A stretch of 64,000 bases of DNA from Comamonadaceae bacterium (GTDB lineage Bacteria > Pseudomonadota > Gammaproteobacteria > Burkholderiales > Burkholderiaceae_C): positions 62,001-126,000 of the forward strand of contig JAAFIW010000003.1 of NCBI GenBank assembly GCA_013297875.1, written 5' to 3'. This document shows, piece after piece, positions 43,066-50,304 of the stretch (positions are counted from its first letter, which is position 1; every line of letters starts with the position of its first letter). A model generated the notes under the pieces. The model did not search any database, had not been told where the DNA came from, and saw only the letters and a list, made by a program, of their open reading frames with translations. A program made the position numbers and the translations under genes.

Positions 43066-44955
43066 ATGAACTCTCCCGTGATGCAGGGGTTAACCAACCT
43101 CAACACACCCAGCCATGTCAAAAACGCCCGCCTGATTGCCTGGGTGGCCGATATGGCGGCGCTGTGCAAACCCGACGCCATTTACTGGTGCGATGGCAGC
43201 GAGGCTGAATACCAGCGCCTGTGCCAGCAGCTGGTGGATGCCGGTACCTTTCAAAAACTCAACGCCGCCAAGCGCCCCAACAGCTTTCTGGCCTGCTCCG
43301 ACCCCACCGACGTGGCCCGTGTCGAAGACCGCACCTACATTTGCAGCGCCAGCAAAGACGATGCGGGCCCCACCAACAACTGGATGGCACCCACCGAGAT
43401 GCGGGCTACGCTGAACCCGTTGTTTGACGGTTGCATGAAGGGCCGCACCATGTACGTGGTGCCGTTCAGCATGGGCCCGCTGGGCTCGCCGATTGCCCAT
43501 ATCGGCATCGAGCTGTCAGACAGCCCCTATGTCGCCGTGAACATGAAGATCATGACCCGCATGGGCAAGGCGGTGTACGACGTGCTGGGCGACGGTCTGG
43601 ACGGTAAGGGCGAATTTGTGCCTTGCATCCACACCGTGGGCGCGCCGCTGGCGGCAGGCCAGGCCGATGTGAAATGGCCGTGCAACAAAACCAAGTACAT
43701 CGTGCATTACCCCGAAACACGCGAAATCTGGAGCTACGGCTCGGGTTACGGCGGCAACGCCTTGTTGGGCAAAAAGTGTTTTGCGCTACGCATTGCGTCC
43801 AATATGGGCAGGGCGGACTCGCAGGGGCCCTCCGGTAGCCCGGGATGGCTGGCCGAGCACATGCTGATTCTGGGCGTGACCAACCCACAAGGCAAGAAGT
43901 ACCACGTGGCGGCAGCCTTCCCCAGCGCCTGTGGCAAAACCAATTTTGCGATGCTGATTCCACCGGCAGGTTTTGAGGGCTGGAGCGTCACCACCATTGG
44001 CGACGACATTGCCTGGATCAAGCCACAGCCAGACGGCAGCTTGCGCGCCATCAACCCCGAGGCAGGCTACTTTGGCGTGGCCCCCGGCACCAACACCCTG
44101 ACCAACCCCAACTGCATGGCCAGCCTGACCCGCGACACCATCTTCACCAATGTGGCGCTGACCGACGATGGCGACGTGTGGTGGGAAGGCATGGGCGAAG
44201 CCCCTGCCCATTGCATCGACTGGCAGGGCAACGAGTGGACGCCTGCAATTGCCAAAGAAACCGGTGCCAAGGCCGCCCACCCCAACGCCCGCTTCACAGT
44301 GGCCGCCACCAACAACCCCGCGCTGGACGATGCCTGGGACGACCCCAAGGGCGTGAAGATTGACGCCTTCATCTTCGGTGGCCGCCGCAGCACCACCGTG
44401 CCCCTGGTCACCGAAGCGCGTAACTGGGTGGAAGGTGTCTACATGGCTGCCACCATGGGCAGCGAGACCACGGCGGCTGCCACCGGCCAGGCTGGCGTGG
44501 TGCGCCGCGACCCGTTTGCGATGCTGCCGTTTGCGGGCTACAACATGAGCGACTATTTTCAGCACTGGCTGAACATGGGCGAAAAACTGGCGACGGCCGG
44601 TGCCGTGCTGCCACGCATCTACACCACCAACTGGTTTCGCAAGGGCGACGACGGCAAGTTTGTCTGGCCCGGCTATGGCGAAAACATGCGCGTCCTGAAG
44701 TGGATGATCGACCGCATTGAGGGCACCGCGAAGGGCTCGGAGCATGTGTTCGGCGTGAGCCCTGCCTACGAAGAACTCAACTGGACAGGTCTGAACTTCA
44801 CGGCTGATCAGTTCAAAACCGTCACCAGCATCGACAAAGCGGCATGGCAGGCGGAGTTGAAGCTGCACGACGAGTTGTTTGCCCAGCTGAAACACCACTT
44901 GCCCCAGGAATTGACGGAAACCAAAGCCTTGATTGAACAACGCTTGGCTGCTTGA
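43066..44955 (+). CDS. pckG: Phosphoenolpyruvate carboxykinase (GTP)
   Basis: A 629-residue GTP-type PEPCK, normal length. '[16 protein letters not shown]' is the P-loop with the mobile active-site Cys, 'IGDDIAWI' the Mn-binding region, and '[12 protein letters not shown]' a further conserved nucleotide/PEP loop. It converts oxaloacetate to PEP. The start is ATG at 43066 with TTAGGAG upstream; the frame is open earlier, but that part is not conserved in style. Monocistronic, ended by a bidirectional terminator. Confidence 0.95.
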   Translation: MNSPVMQGLTNLNTPSHVKNARLIAWVADMAALCKPDAIYWCDGSEAEYQRLCQQLVDAGTFQKLNAAKRPNSFLACSDPTDVARVEDRTYICSASKDDAGPTNNWMAPTEMRATLNPLFDGCMKGRTMYVVPFSMGPLGSPIAHIGIELSDSPYVAVNMKIMTRMGKAVYDVLGDGLDGKGEFVPCIHTVGAPLAAGQADVKWPCNKTKYIVHYPETREIWSYGSGYGGNALLGKKCFALRIASNMGRADSQGPSGSPGWLAEHMLILGVTNPQGKKYHVAAAFPSACGKTNFAMLIPPAGFEGWSVTTIGDDIAWIKPQPDGSLRAINPEAGYFGVAPGTNTLTNPNCMASLTRDTIFTNVALTDDGDVWWEGMGEAPAHCIDWQGNEWTPAIAKETGAKAAHPNARFTVAATNNPALDDAWDDPKGVKIDAFIFGGRRSTTVPLVTEARNWVEGVYMAATMGSETTAAATGQAGVVRRDPFAMLPFAGYNMSDYFQHWLNMGEKLATAGAVLPRIYTTNWFRKGDDGKFVWPGYGENMRVLKWMIDRIEGTAKGSEHVFGVSPAYEELNWTGLNFTADQFKTVTSIDKAAWQAELKLHDELFAQLKHHLPQELTETKALIEQRLAA

Positions 44956-44994
44956 GGACGATCGCGGGGGTTGCCCCGCTTTCATCTTGCCCAA

Positions 44995-45024
44995 TAAAAA
45001 AGCCACCTGAGCGGTGGCTTTTTT
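44995..45024. terminator. Bidirectional terminator between pckG and the cytochrome c gene
   Basis: AAAAAAGCCACC - tgagc - GGTGGCTTTTTT: a perfect stem with A/T tracts on both sides, placed between two convergent genes, so it can end transcription from either direction. Confidence 0.92.
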
Positions 45025-45044
45025 ATGATCGATCAACCAGAGGC

Positions 45045-45707
45045 TTAGCGGAATCTGCTTTCCGGCACGGTCTTCAAGTCGCCATCCAGTGACGACAAAT
45101 AATTGGCCATGGCTTTCAACTCGGCGTTGGTGTACTGCTTGGCAATACCAGCCATCACGCCGTTGGTGCGGCCCACCTTGGGGTTGTTTTCAGTCTTGTA
45201 TGCCTTTAGGGCCACAAACAGATAGTCGGCATGCTGGCCAGCGATTTTGGGGTAGCTCGGGTCGATCGGCTTGGCAAAGTTGGCACCGTGGCAAGACACG
45301 CAGGCGGCCTTTTGCAGCAGAGCCGCCACTTGTGGGCTGGGCTCCTTGCTGGGCTTCTCGGCCAACACCGCATCGGTTTTGCCGTGCGCCGAATAGTAGG
45401 CGGCCACGTCGGCCATGTCCTGGTCGCTCATGGAGGTGGCGATGCCGATCATGGTGGGGTGCTTACGCTCACCCGCTTTGTAGGCATTGAGCGCCGAGAC
45501 GATATATTTGGCACCTTGGCCCGAAATCTTGGGCACCTTGTAAATCTCGGGGAAGCTCGCCTGGTAACCATGGATGCCGTGGCAACCGATGCACATGGCA
45601 ATTTTCTTTTCTCCCGCCTTCACGTCACCCGCCTTGTCTTGAGCAAAAGCTCCACAGGTCACCGAAGCGACAGCAAGAGACAGGAGCGTGGTCATCAACT
45701 TATTCAT
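45045..45707 (-). CDS. Diheme c-type cytochrome (c4-like)
   Basis: A 220-residue exported cytochrome with a signal peptide (LLSLAVASVTCGAFAQ) and two CxxCH haem sites (CIGCHGIHG and CVSCHGANF), each followed by a Met ligand region (HPTMIGIATSM and TNGVMAGIA). The two-domain layout is that of cytochrome c4. It probably passes electrons to a terminal oxidase, such as the cbb3 oxidase encoded 8 kb away. It is divergent from the MoxR gene; the start is 45707. Confidence 0.87.
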   Translation of the reverse strand: MNKLMTTLLSLAVASVTCGAFAQDKAGDVKAGEKKIAMCIGCHGIHGYQASFPEIYKVPKISGQGAKYIVSALNAYKAGERKHPTMIGIATSMSDQDMADVAAYYSAHGKTDAVLAEKPSKEPSPQVAALLQKAACVSCHGANFAKPIDPSYPKIAGQHADYLFVALKAYKTENNPKVGRTNGVMAGIAKQYTNAELKAMANYLSSLDGDLKTVPESRFR

Positions 45708-45838
45708 TTTGCGCAGACAATTCGGTAGGTTTTCGGGAGCAAAAGCAGCGCGGATTATAGCCAGCGCCCCTTTGCAAACCGCTGCCATTAGCCGCTCCTG
45801 TTCAAATTGCCACACTGCATCACCAGATCAACCCCGCT

Positions 45839-46693
45839 ATGAAATTCCAAGGCTCAGCCAATTACGTTGCCACCCAAGACCTGATGCTGGCCGTCAACGC
45901 CGCCCTCACGCTCAAACGCCCGCTGTTGGTCAAGGGCGAACCGGGAACTGGCAAAACCATGCTGGCTGAAGAGGTGGCCCAGGCGCTGAACATGCCCCTG
46001 CTGCAGTGGCACATCAAGTCCACCACCAAGGCGCAGCAGGGCTTGTATGAATACGACGCGGTGAGCCGTCTGCGCGACAGCCAGCTGGCCGATGTGGACG
46101 GTGGCGAGCGGGTGAAAAACATCCACAACTACATCTTGAAAGGCGTGCTGTGGCAGGCCTTTACCGCTGACGAACCGGTGGCGCTGCTGATTGACGAGAT
46201 CGACAAGGCCGACATCGAGTTTCCCAACGACTTGCTGCGCGAGATCGACCGCATGGAGTTCTATGTGTACGAAACCCGCGAGCTGATTCGTGCCAGGCAC
46301 CGCCCGCTGGTGTTCATCACATCCAACAACGAAAAAGAGCTGCCCGATGCATTTCTGCGGCGCTGCTTTTTCCACTACATCAAGTTCCCCGATGCCGACA
46401 CCATGCGCAAGATCGTGGATGTGCATTTTCCCGGCTTGAAGAAAGAGCTGCTGGCAGCCGCCATGAAGACTTTTTACGATGTGCGCAACCTGCCCGGCCT
46501 GAAGAAAAAGCCCAGCACCTCCGAGTTGCTGGACTGGCTGAAATTGCTGGTGGCCGAAGACATTCCGCTGGAGGTGCTGCAAAGCAAAGACGATAAAGTG
46601 GCCGTGCCGCCGCTGGTGGGTGCCTTGCTGAAAAACGAGCAGGACGTGACCCTGTTTGAAAAGCTGGTTTTCATGCAACGCAACAACCGCTAA
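45839..46693 (+). CDS. MoxR-type AAA+ ATPase
   Basis: A 284-residue MoxR-family ATPase. Walker A (VKGEPGTGKTMLAEEVAQ, in part, about 34-50), Walker B (VALLIDEIDKAD) and sensor 1 (VFITSNNEKELPDAFLRRCFF) are intact. Its length and 'QWHIKSTTKAQQGLYEYDAV' segment match the short MoxR group (APE2220/CoxD-like). Such ATPases usually assist metal-enzyme maturation with a VWA-protein partner; no VWA gene follows here. The start is ATG at 45839. Confidence 0.87.
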   Translation: MKFQGSANYVATQDLMLAVNAALTLKRPLLVKGEPGTGKTMLAEEVAQALNMPLLQWHIKSTTKAQQGLYEYDAVSRLRDSQLADVDGGERVKNIHNYILKGVLWQAFTADEPVALLIDEIDKADIEFPNDLLREIDRMEFYVYETRELIRARHRPLVFITSNNEKELPDAFLRRCFFHYIKFPDADTMRKIVDVHFPGLKKELLAAAMKTFYDVRNLPGLKKKPSTSELLDWLKLLVAEDIPLEVLQSKDDKVAVPPLVGALLKNEQDVTLFEKLVFMQRNNR

Positions 46694-46761
46694 GCCTTTA
46701 GCAAAGATCCCATGACGGGTATGACCCACCCTGTTCAAAACGCCGCACCGGCCCGCAAACC

Positions 46762-46998
46762 ATGAACCCACAACTGCTCAGCGGGTTGGTCGATGCGGTG
46801 GGCTTCGTCGCAGGTGCCTTGCTGGGCCTGTTCATTGCCAAAACATTTGGTGCCGACCCCATGGCCACTGGCTATAGCGGTGGCAGCGTGGTGGGCATTT
46901 TGCTATGTGGCTTGGGCGGGGGCGCGGGCTTGCAGATTGCACGCTGGGTGGCCGCCAAAATGCAAACGGGCGACAAACCGCCTGGAGGAAATCCTTAA
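46762..46998 (+). CDS. Small membrane protein (78 aa)
   Basis: A 78-residue protein with two hydrophobic segments ('LVDAVGFVAGALLGLFIA' and 'GGSVVGILLCGLGGGAGL') and a polar tail. It lies between the MoxR and GNAT genes; its stop touches the next start (TAAGTG), suggesting a joint transcript. No family recognised. Confidence 0.7.
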   Translation: MNPQLLSGLVDAVGFVAGALLGLFIAKTFGADPMATGYSGGSVVGILLCGLGGGAGLQIARWVAAKMQTGDKPPGGNP

Positions 46999-47601
46999 GT
47001 GAGCTTCGTGAAACCCGTGACCTTGTCGCTCGGCGGCGTCACCCTGGAGCCCTTGCAGCTGGCGCATGAAGACGGCTTGCTGGCCGCCGCCGCCGATGGT
47101 CAGCTGTGGAACCTGCGGGTGACCTCGGTTCCCGAGCCACAGCAGACCCGTGCCTACATTGAAACCGCGCTGAAAATGCGCGAAGAAGGCAGCCGCTTCG
47201 CCTTTGCGGTCATCGAGTCAGCCACTGGGCGGGTGCTGGGCTCATCCAGTTACCACGACATCCTGCCGGCGGTCAAGCGCCTGGAAATTGGCTACACCTG
47301 GTACCGCAAAAGCGTGCAGCGCAGCCATGTGAACACCACGGCCAAGCTGCTGCTGATGACGCACGCGTTTGAAGACCTGGGATGCCGCGTCGTGGGCTGG
47401 CGCACCGACAACTACAACTTTGCCTCGCAACAAGCCATTGAACGCCTGGGTGCCCGCAAAGACGGCGTCATCCGCGGCCACGCCCTGCGCCGCGACGGCA
47501 CCATCCGCGACACCGTGATGTACAGCCTGACCCAGGGCGAATGGCCAGAAGTGAAGGCACATTTGCAGTATCAATTGGGCAAACCACGCACCGTTGCATG
47601 A
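46999..47601 (+). CDS. GNAT-family N-acetyltransferase (RimJ/RimL type)
   Basis: A 200-residue acetyltransferase of the Acetyltransf_3 group: 'LEIGYTWYRKSVQRSHVNT' (the acetyl-CoA loop), 'RVVGWRTDNYNFASQQAIERLGARKDGVIRGH' in part. It resembles RimL-like ribosomal-protein or amino-acid acetyltransferases. GTG at 46999 directly follows the upstream stop. Substrate unknown. Confidence 0.82.
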   Translation: MSFVKPVTLSLGGVTLEPLQLAHEDGLLAAAADGQLWNLRVTSVPEPQQTRAYIETALKMREEGSRFAFAVIESATGRVLGSSSYHDILPAVKRLEIGYTWYRKSVQRSHVNTTAKLLLMTHAFEDLGCRVVGWRTDNYNFASQQAIERLGARKDGVIRGHALRRDGTIRDTVMYSLTQGEWPEVKAHLQYQLGKPRTVA

Positions 47602-47603
47602 AG

Positions 47604-47649
47604 ATCGCTTCTTTTTTGATAGCTGTTTGAGCAATGAACATATGGGCTG
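47604..47649 (-). repeat. Dispersed hairpin repeat, copy 12
   Basis: On the plus strand TTTTTTGATAGCTGTTTGAG, CAATGAACATATGGGCT, followed by GGTGGCC and GGCATCAAA, the longer flank also seen at copy 14. Confidence 0.82.
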
Positions 47650-47762
47650 GTGGCCTGTTTGGCATCAAATGACGTTCAAAAGGCCAATCCATGAATCCCA
47701 TCAATCAATGAAACGCACTCAGCGCAGCGGATTAAAAGTCCTTTGCTTGAGTTGGAGTGTTT

Positions 47763-47838
47763 TGGTGGGGGCGGCAGGGTTCGAACCTGCGTACACCGGG
47801 TCAAAGCCGGCTGTCTGAGGCCACTCGACTACACCCCT
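47763..47838 (-). tRNA. tRNA-Gln(TTG)-like, atypical
   Basis: Cloverleaf readable on the minus strand: acceptor AGGGGTG/CGCCCCC with an A-C mismatch at position 1:72 and one G-U pair, anticodon loop CTTTGAC (TTG) on a GCCGG/CCGGT stem, T-arm GCAGG-TTCGAAC-CCTGC, CCA encoded. It is a second, poorer Gln tRNA of the array; it may be degenerate or misread. Confidence 0.6.
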
Positions 47839-47847
47839 CGAAAGGGT

Positions 47848-47924
47848 TGGTGCGGGCTCGGGGATTCGAACCCCGGACTTCCTGGTTAAAAGCCAGGCAC
47901 TCTGGCCAACTGAGTTAAGCCCGC
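47848..47924 (-). tRNA. tRNA-Lys(TTT)
   Basis: Acceptor GCGGGCT/AGCCCGC is perfect, anticodon loop CTTTTAA on CCTGG/CCAGG, T-arm CGGGG-TTCGAAT-CCCCG, CCA encoded. The acceptor differs from the usual betaproteobacterial Lys tRNA. Confidence 0.85.
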
Positions 47925-47944
47925 GCATGTGGTGTTTGATTTGT

Positions 47945-48019
47945 TGGTCGTCCGGGGTGGGCTTGAACCACCGCACGCCGCCTTATGAGGGCGGTGCTCT
48001 ACCCCTGAGCTACCGGACG
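47945..48019 (-). tRNA. tRNA-Met(CAT)-type
   Basis: Acceptor CGTCCGG/CCGGACG is perfect, anticodon loop CTCATAA on CCGCC/GGCGG, T-arm GGTGG-TTCAAGC-CCACC, CCA encoded. CAT could be elongator Met or, if modified, Ile2. Confidence 0.85.
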
Positions 48020-48028
48020 TTTTAGTTG

Positions 48029-48103
48029 TGGTTGCCGCAGCTGGCATCGAACCAGCGGCCTTCCGCTTATCAAGCGGATGCTCTACCCCTGAGCTATGCG
48101 GCA
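48029..48103 (-). tRNA. tRNA-Ile(GAT)
   Basis: Acceptor TGCCGCA/TGCGGCA is perfect, anticodon loop TTGATAA on TCCGC/GCGGA, T-arm GCTGG-TTCGATG-CCAGC, CCA encoded. U1-A72 is unlike the common G1-C72 Ile tRNA of rRNA operons. Confidence 0.85.
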
Positions 48104-48108
48104 AAAAG

Positions 48109-48186
48109 TGGCGCCCCGCACACGATTCGGACGTGCAACCCCCGGCTTCGTAGGCCGGTGCTCTGATCCAGTTGAGCTAACGAGGC
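48109..48186 (-). tRNA. tRNA-Arg(ACG)
   Basis: Acceptor GCCTCGT/GCGGGGC (two G-U pairs), anticodon loop CTACGAA on CCGGC/GCCGG, T-loop TCCGAAT, CCA encoded. A34 would become inosine. Confidence 0.83.
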
Positions 48187-48201
48187 AAATTTCAAAAATC
48201 A

Positions 48202-48277
48202 TGGCATCCCGAGAAGGCCTCGAACCTTCAACCTCAGGTTTTGGAGACCGGCGCTCTGCCAATTGAGCTATCGAGAT
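48202..48277 (-). tRNA. tRNA-Trp(CCA)
   Basis: Acceptor ATCTCGA/TCGGGAT, anticodon loop CTCCAAA, T-arm GAAGG-TTCGAGG-CCTTC, CCA encoded. The anticodon stem CCGGT/ACCTG has one mismatch. Confidence 0.83.
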
Positions 48278-48284
48278 AAAAAAC

Positions 48285-48360
48285 TGGCGCCCCGTGCCGG
48301 GATCGAACCGGCGGCTTCCTCCTGGACAGGGAGGCACTCGTACCACTGAGTTAACGGAGC
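48285..48360 (-). tRNA. tRNA-Asp(GTC)
   Basis: Acceptor GCTCCGT/ACGGGGC, anticodon loop CTGTCCA on CCTCC/GGAGG, T-arm GCCGG-TTCGATC-CCGGC, G73 and CCA encoded. Confidence 0.85.
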
Positions 48361-48374
48361 AAATACAAAAAAAC

Positions 48375-48449
48375 TGGCAGACCGTGATGGATTCGAACCA
48401 CCGATAACCTGAGTCAAAGTCAGGTGCCTTACCACTAGGCGAACGGCCT
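48375..48449 (-). tRNA. tRNA-Gln(TTG)
   Basis: Acceptor AGGCCGT/ACGGTCT, anticodon loop CTTTGAC on CCTGA/TCAGG, T-arm GGTGG-TTCGAAT-CCATC (one G-U), G73 and CCA encoded. The better of the two Gln tRNAs in the array. Confidence 0.87.
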
Positions 48450-48455
48450 GAAAAA

Positions 48456-48538
48456 TGGCGGAACATGCTGGATTCGAACCAGCGAGTCGCTTGCGCGACC
48501 ACGGCTTGGGGAGCCTTGAGCCACTCGGCCAATGTTCC
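48456..48538 (-). tRNA. Class II tRNA (Ser/Leu-like) with aberrant anticodon arm
   Basis: Acceptor GGAACAT/ATGTTCC is perfect, the Ser-like D-arm reads GCCGAGTGGCTCAAGGC, a long variable arm is present (GTCGC-gcaa-GCGAC), T-arm GCTGG-TTCGAAT-CCAGC, G73 and CCA. The segment between D-arm and variable arm is too short for a normal 17-base anticodon arm. The best loop would show CCC only by reusing the D-stem. It may be a deletion derivative or a pseudo-tRNA. Confidence 0.6.
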
Positions 48539-48625
48539 AAAAATTCCGGTTACGGGTTCCGGTGCCGCCCAATCGTTGCGGCCGGTTTCCGCAAGGCCCG
48601 CGTGGCAGGCCTTGCTTGAGTTGGG

Positions 48626-48698
48626 TTGCAGGAGCGGGAATCGAACCCACGTTGCAGCGGCTTATGAGACCGCGCCGGCTACCAACAACCTTCCTGCG
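48626..48698 (-). tRNA. tRNA-Met(CAT), initiator-like
   Basis: Acceptor CGCAGGA/TCCTGCA has a C1-A72 mismatch, the hallmark of bacterial initiator tRNA, and the loop is CTCATAA. However, the anticodon stem (GCGGT/GCCGC) lacks the three consecutive G-C pairs of fMet. CCA is not encoded (CCC follows). It is separated from its neighbour by a longer spacer (48539-48625). Confidence 0.7.
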
Positions 48699-48710
48699 CT
48701 ATGACTTATT

Positions 48711-48785
48711 TGGAGAACCGCATGGGTATCGATCCCATCTCGACAGATTGAAAGTCTGTCGGCCACGCCTGCTGCCTCACGGTTC
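48711..48785 (-). tRNA. tRNA-Glu(TTC)
   Basis: Acceptor GAACCGT/GCGGTTC, anticodon loop CTTTCAA on ACAGA/TCTGT, T-arm ATGGG-ATCGATA-CCCAT, CCA encoded. Position 73 is T, unusual for Glu. Confidence 0.82.
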
Positions 48786-48789
48786 AAAT

Positions 48790-48867
48790 TGGTCTGTGTG
48801 GCTGGCTTCGATCCAGCGTCCTCCTGCTTCCAAGGCAGGCCGTCTACCTGGCTGACAATACACACAG
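48790..48867 (-). tRNA. tRNA-Pro(TGG)
   Basis: Acceptor CTGTGTG/CACACAG is perfect, anticodon loop CTTGGAA on CCTGC/GCAGG, T-arm GCTGG-ATCGAAG-CCAGC, CCA encoded. The acceptor differs from the usual CGGGG-type Pro tRNA. Confidence 0.83.
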
Positions 48868-48872
48868 AAAAT

Positions 48873-48949
48873 TGGTGCCCCAGGGGAGAGTTGAACTCCC
48901 AAAATCCTGCTTCTAAGGCAGGCATGTATGCCAGTTCCATCACCGGGGC
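48873..48949 (-). tRNA. tRNA-Leu(TAG)-type without a long variable arm
   Basis: Acceptor GCCCCGG/CTGGGGC (one G-U), anticodon loop CTTAGAA on CCTGC/GCAGG, T-arm GGGAG-TTCAACT-CTCCC, CCA encoded. The variable loop is only five bases (ATTTT), whereas bacterial Leu tRNAs have a long arm. It is the first tRNA of the array in the direction of transcription. Confidence 0.75.
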
Positions 48950-48970
48950 GAATTTTTTTTGCCGCAACTT

Positions 48971-48984
48971 GTTAAAGAACCACA
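48971..48984 (-). promoter_or_regulatory. BoxA-like antitermination motif before the tRNA array
   Basis: The minus strand reads GGTTCTTTAACAAG, close to the boxA consensus TGCTCTTTAACA found in rRNA leaders. It is 22 bases upstream of the first tRNA and after the terminator at 49021, a sensible position for keeping long untranslated transcripts going. Confidence 0.5.
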
Positions 48985-49020
48985 CCGTTGCCGGTGGTGC
49001 AGCGCGATCACTGCATAAAG

Positions 49021-49053
49021 AAAAAAGGCCCGGATTCGCTGGGAATCCGGGCC
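49021..49053 (-). terminator. Rho-independent terminator of the small-ORF unit
   Basis: GGCCCGGATTC - gctgg - GAATCCGGGCC is an 11-bp perfect stem; on the minus strand it is followed by TTTTTT. It closes the transcript that carries the 60-codon ORF and lies upstream of the tRNA array. Confidence 0.9.
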
Positions 49054-49083
49054 TCTTGTGAAGAGATGAAGGGGTGAATTCGC

Positions 49084-49266
49084 CTAAGCGCTACCCCTGC
49101 CCGGATCGGTTGGATCCTCATACCCAGCCAGCGGCTGGTTCGCCGCGAGGCGCATAGCCGGATTCGACAAACCAGCCTGTTGACCACTCGCAGCAGCCGA
49201 ACGCGCCCAAGCCCAGCGGCTGGTAAGCGGCCGCTTGGGGGTTGGAATGGCTTGGCTGTTGATCAC
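49084..49266 (-). CDS. Small protein of unknown function (60 aa)
   Basis: A 60-codon frame with GTG start at 49266 behind AGGAAACCACC. The protein is basic at first (IPTPKRPLTSRWAWARSAA) and ends acidic (YEDPTDPGRGSA), with no membrane segment. It is framed by a good sigma70-type promoter (49325-49353) and a strong terminator (49021-49053), which together define a monocistronic unit. The alternative is that the unit makes a small RNA. No family recognised. Confidence 0.55.
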   Translation of the reverse strand: MINSQAIPTPKRPLTSRWAWARSAAASGQQAGLSNPAMRLAANQPLAGYEDPTDPGRGSA

Positions 49267-49324
49267 GGTGGTTTCCTGTTGATTCCGATTAAAAACAAAA
49301 TGCCTTTGTTGAGGTGTTGGGTGA

Positions 49325-49353
49325 ACTGTAAAGACTCTTTACTCTTGCGTCAA
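49325..49353 (-). promoter_or_regulatory. Sigma70-type promoter for the small-ORF unit
   Basis: On the minus strand TTGACG, a 17-base spacer, then TACAGT. The -35 box matches five of six and the -10 box four of six consensus bases. The start of transcription would fall near 49318, giving a leader of about 50 bases before GTG 49266. Confidence 0.65.
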
Positions 49354-49460
49354 CACCATCGGGTAAAAAAGTTAAATTTTTTCGCTTGATTCCCCACACA
49401 AGCCTTCATGACAGGCGCGTTCGCCTGCGTACATCAGTCGGGTGGGCGCGTCTGGGCGCT

Positions 49461-49500
49461 ACACAAACAATAGCTGTCTGAGCAATCAATGCATGGGCCA
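49461..49500 (-). repeat. Dispersed hairpin repeat, copy 13, in a gene-free stretch
   Basis: On the plus strand AACAATAGCTGTCTGAGCAA, TCAATGCATGGGC: a diverged reverse-oriented copy. The surrounding gap 49267-49601 holds the promoter at 49325-49353 and otherwise no gene. Confidence 0.72.
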
Positions 49501-49601
49501 CAGGCGCTTTCTATTTGGAAAAGCCATGCGCCTGCGGATCAAAACCACCCTGTGCACGATGCCTCAGGCCGGATCGAACTGCGATGGGTCGCGTTGGGTA
49601 T

Positions 49602-50294
49602 TTACGGCGTCACGCACCAAGGTGCCGCGTTGTGTACCAAGCCCATCCACAACGCCCAAAGCGACGCGGCAAACAATGCCAGCCCGGCCAGGCGTATGGC
49701 CCACTGGCCAGAGCCCTGGTTGCGCAGCTTGAGCCACAGCCAGGGCCCGGCCATCAGAGACACACCACTACCCAGCGCAAACAAGGCCATCACGGCTGCG
49801 CCTTCCAGCCAGCTTCCGGTCAGCGCCGCGACCAGCAGCGCCGAGTAGAGCAAGCCGCAGGGCAAAAGCGACCACAAACATCCCAACAAGAATGGCGCGC
49901 CCCCCGATGCAACACCCTGCGGCAAGCCGTTCGCCGTTGCCCGAACCCGATGCCACACCGCGCGCGCACCTTGCTCCAGCCACACCGGCTGACGCGCCCG
50001 CCACAACAGCATCAGACCCAACATTGCGACGGCCACATGAAACAGCGTCCACACCGGCCTGAGCACAGCTGATTGCACTGTGAGCCAGCCCAGCCCCTGC
50101 ATGGAGGCGGCCACAACACCGCCCAAAGCCGAATAGCCCAGTAGCCGGCCGACCTGAAAAATCCACATAGCCCGGGTATTGGCACCCCCCTGGCTTCGCC
50201 CTATGCCAGCGCAGGCAGCACCACACATGGCCACGCAATGCGGTCCGCCTGCCAGCCCCATGAGCAAGCCGGTCACAGCCAGAGTGGTTTGCAT
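49602..50294 (-). CDS. SafE/TauE-like membrane protein (cytochrome oxidase locus type)
   Basis: A 230-residue membrane protein with about six helices. 'LLMGLAGGPHCVAMCGAAC' near the N-terminus carries the conserved H-C-x-x-M-C-G of the UreH/DsbD_2-like (sulfite exporter TauE/SafE annotated) family found beside cbb3 oxidase genes. It may handle copper or thiol chemistry for oxidase assembly. It is the last gene of the cco cluster, 10 bases after the small gene at 50305. The start is 50294. Confidence 0.82.
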   Translation of the reverse strand: MQTTLAVTGLLMGLAGGPHCVAMCGAACAGIGRSQGGANTRAMWIFQVGRLLGYSALGGVVAASMQGLGWLTVQSAVLRPVWTLFHVAVAMLGLMLLWRARQPVWLEQGARAVWHRVRATANGLPQGVASGGAPFLLGCLWSLLPCGLLYSALLVAALTGSWLEGAAVMALFALGSGVSLMAGPWLWLKLRNQGSGQWAIRLAGLALFAASLWALWMGLVHNAAPWCVTP

Positions 50295-50304
50295 CCGTTG
50301 ACTT

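Noticed and set aside
48539-48625. Possible additional tRNA in the array spacer
   Set aside because: It has GC-rich short palindromes but no T-loop TTCGA-type sequence or acceptor pairing, so I treat it as spacer.
48873-48949. Amber-suppressor tRNA
   Set aside because: The anticodon is TAG, which reads the codon CTA; an amber suppressor would need CTA as anticodon.
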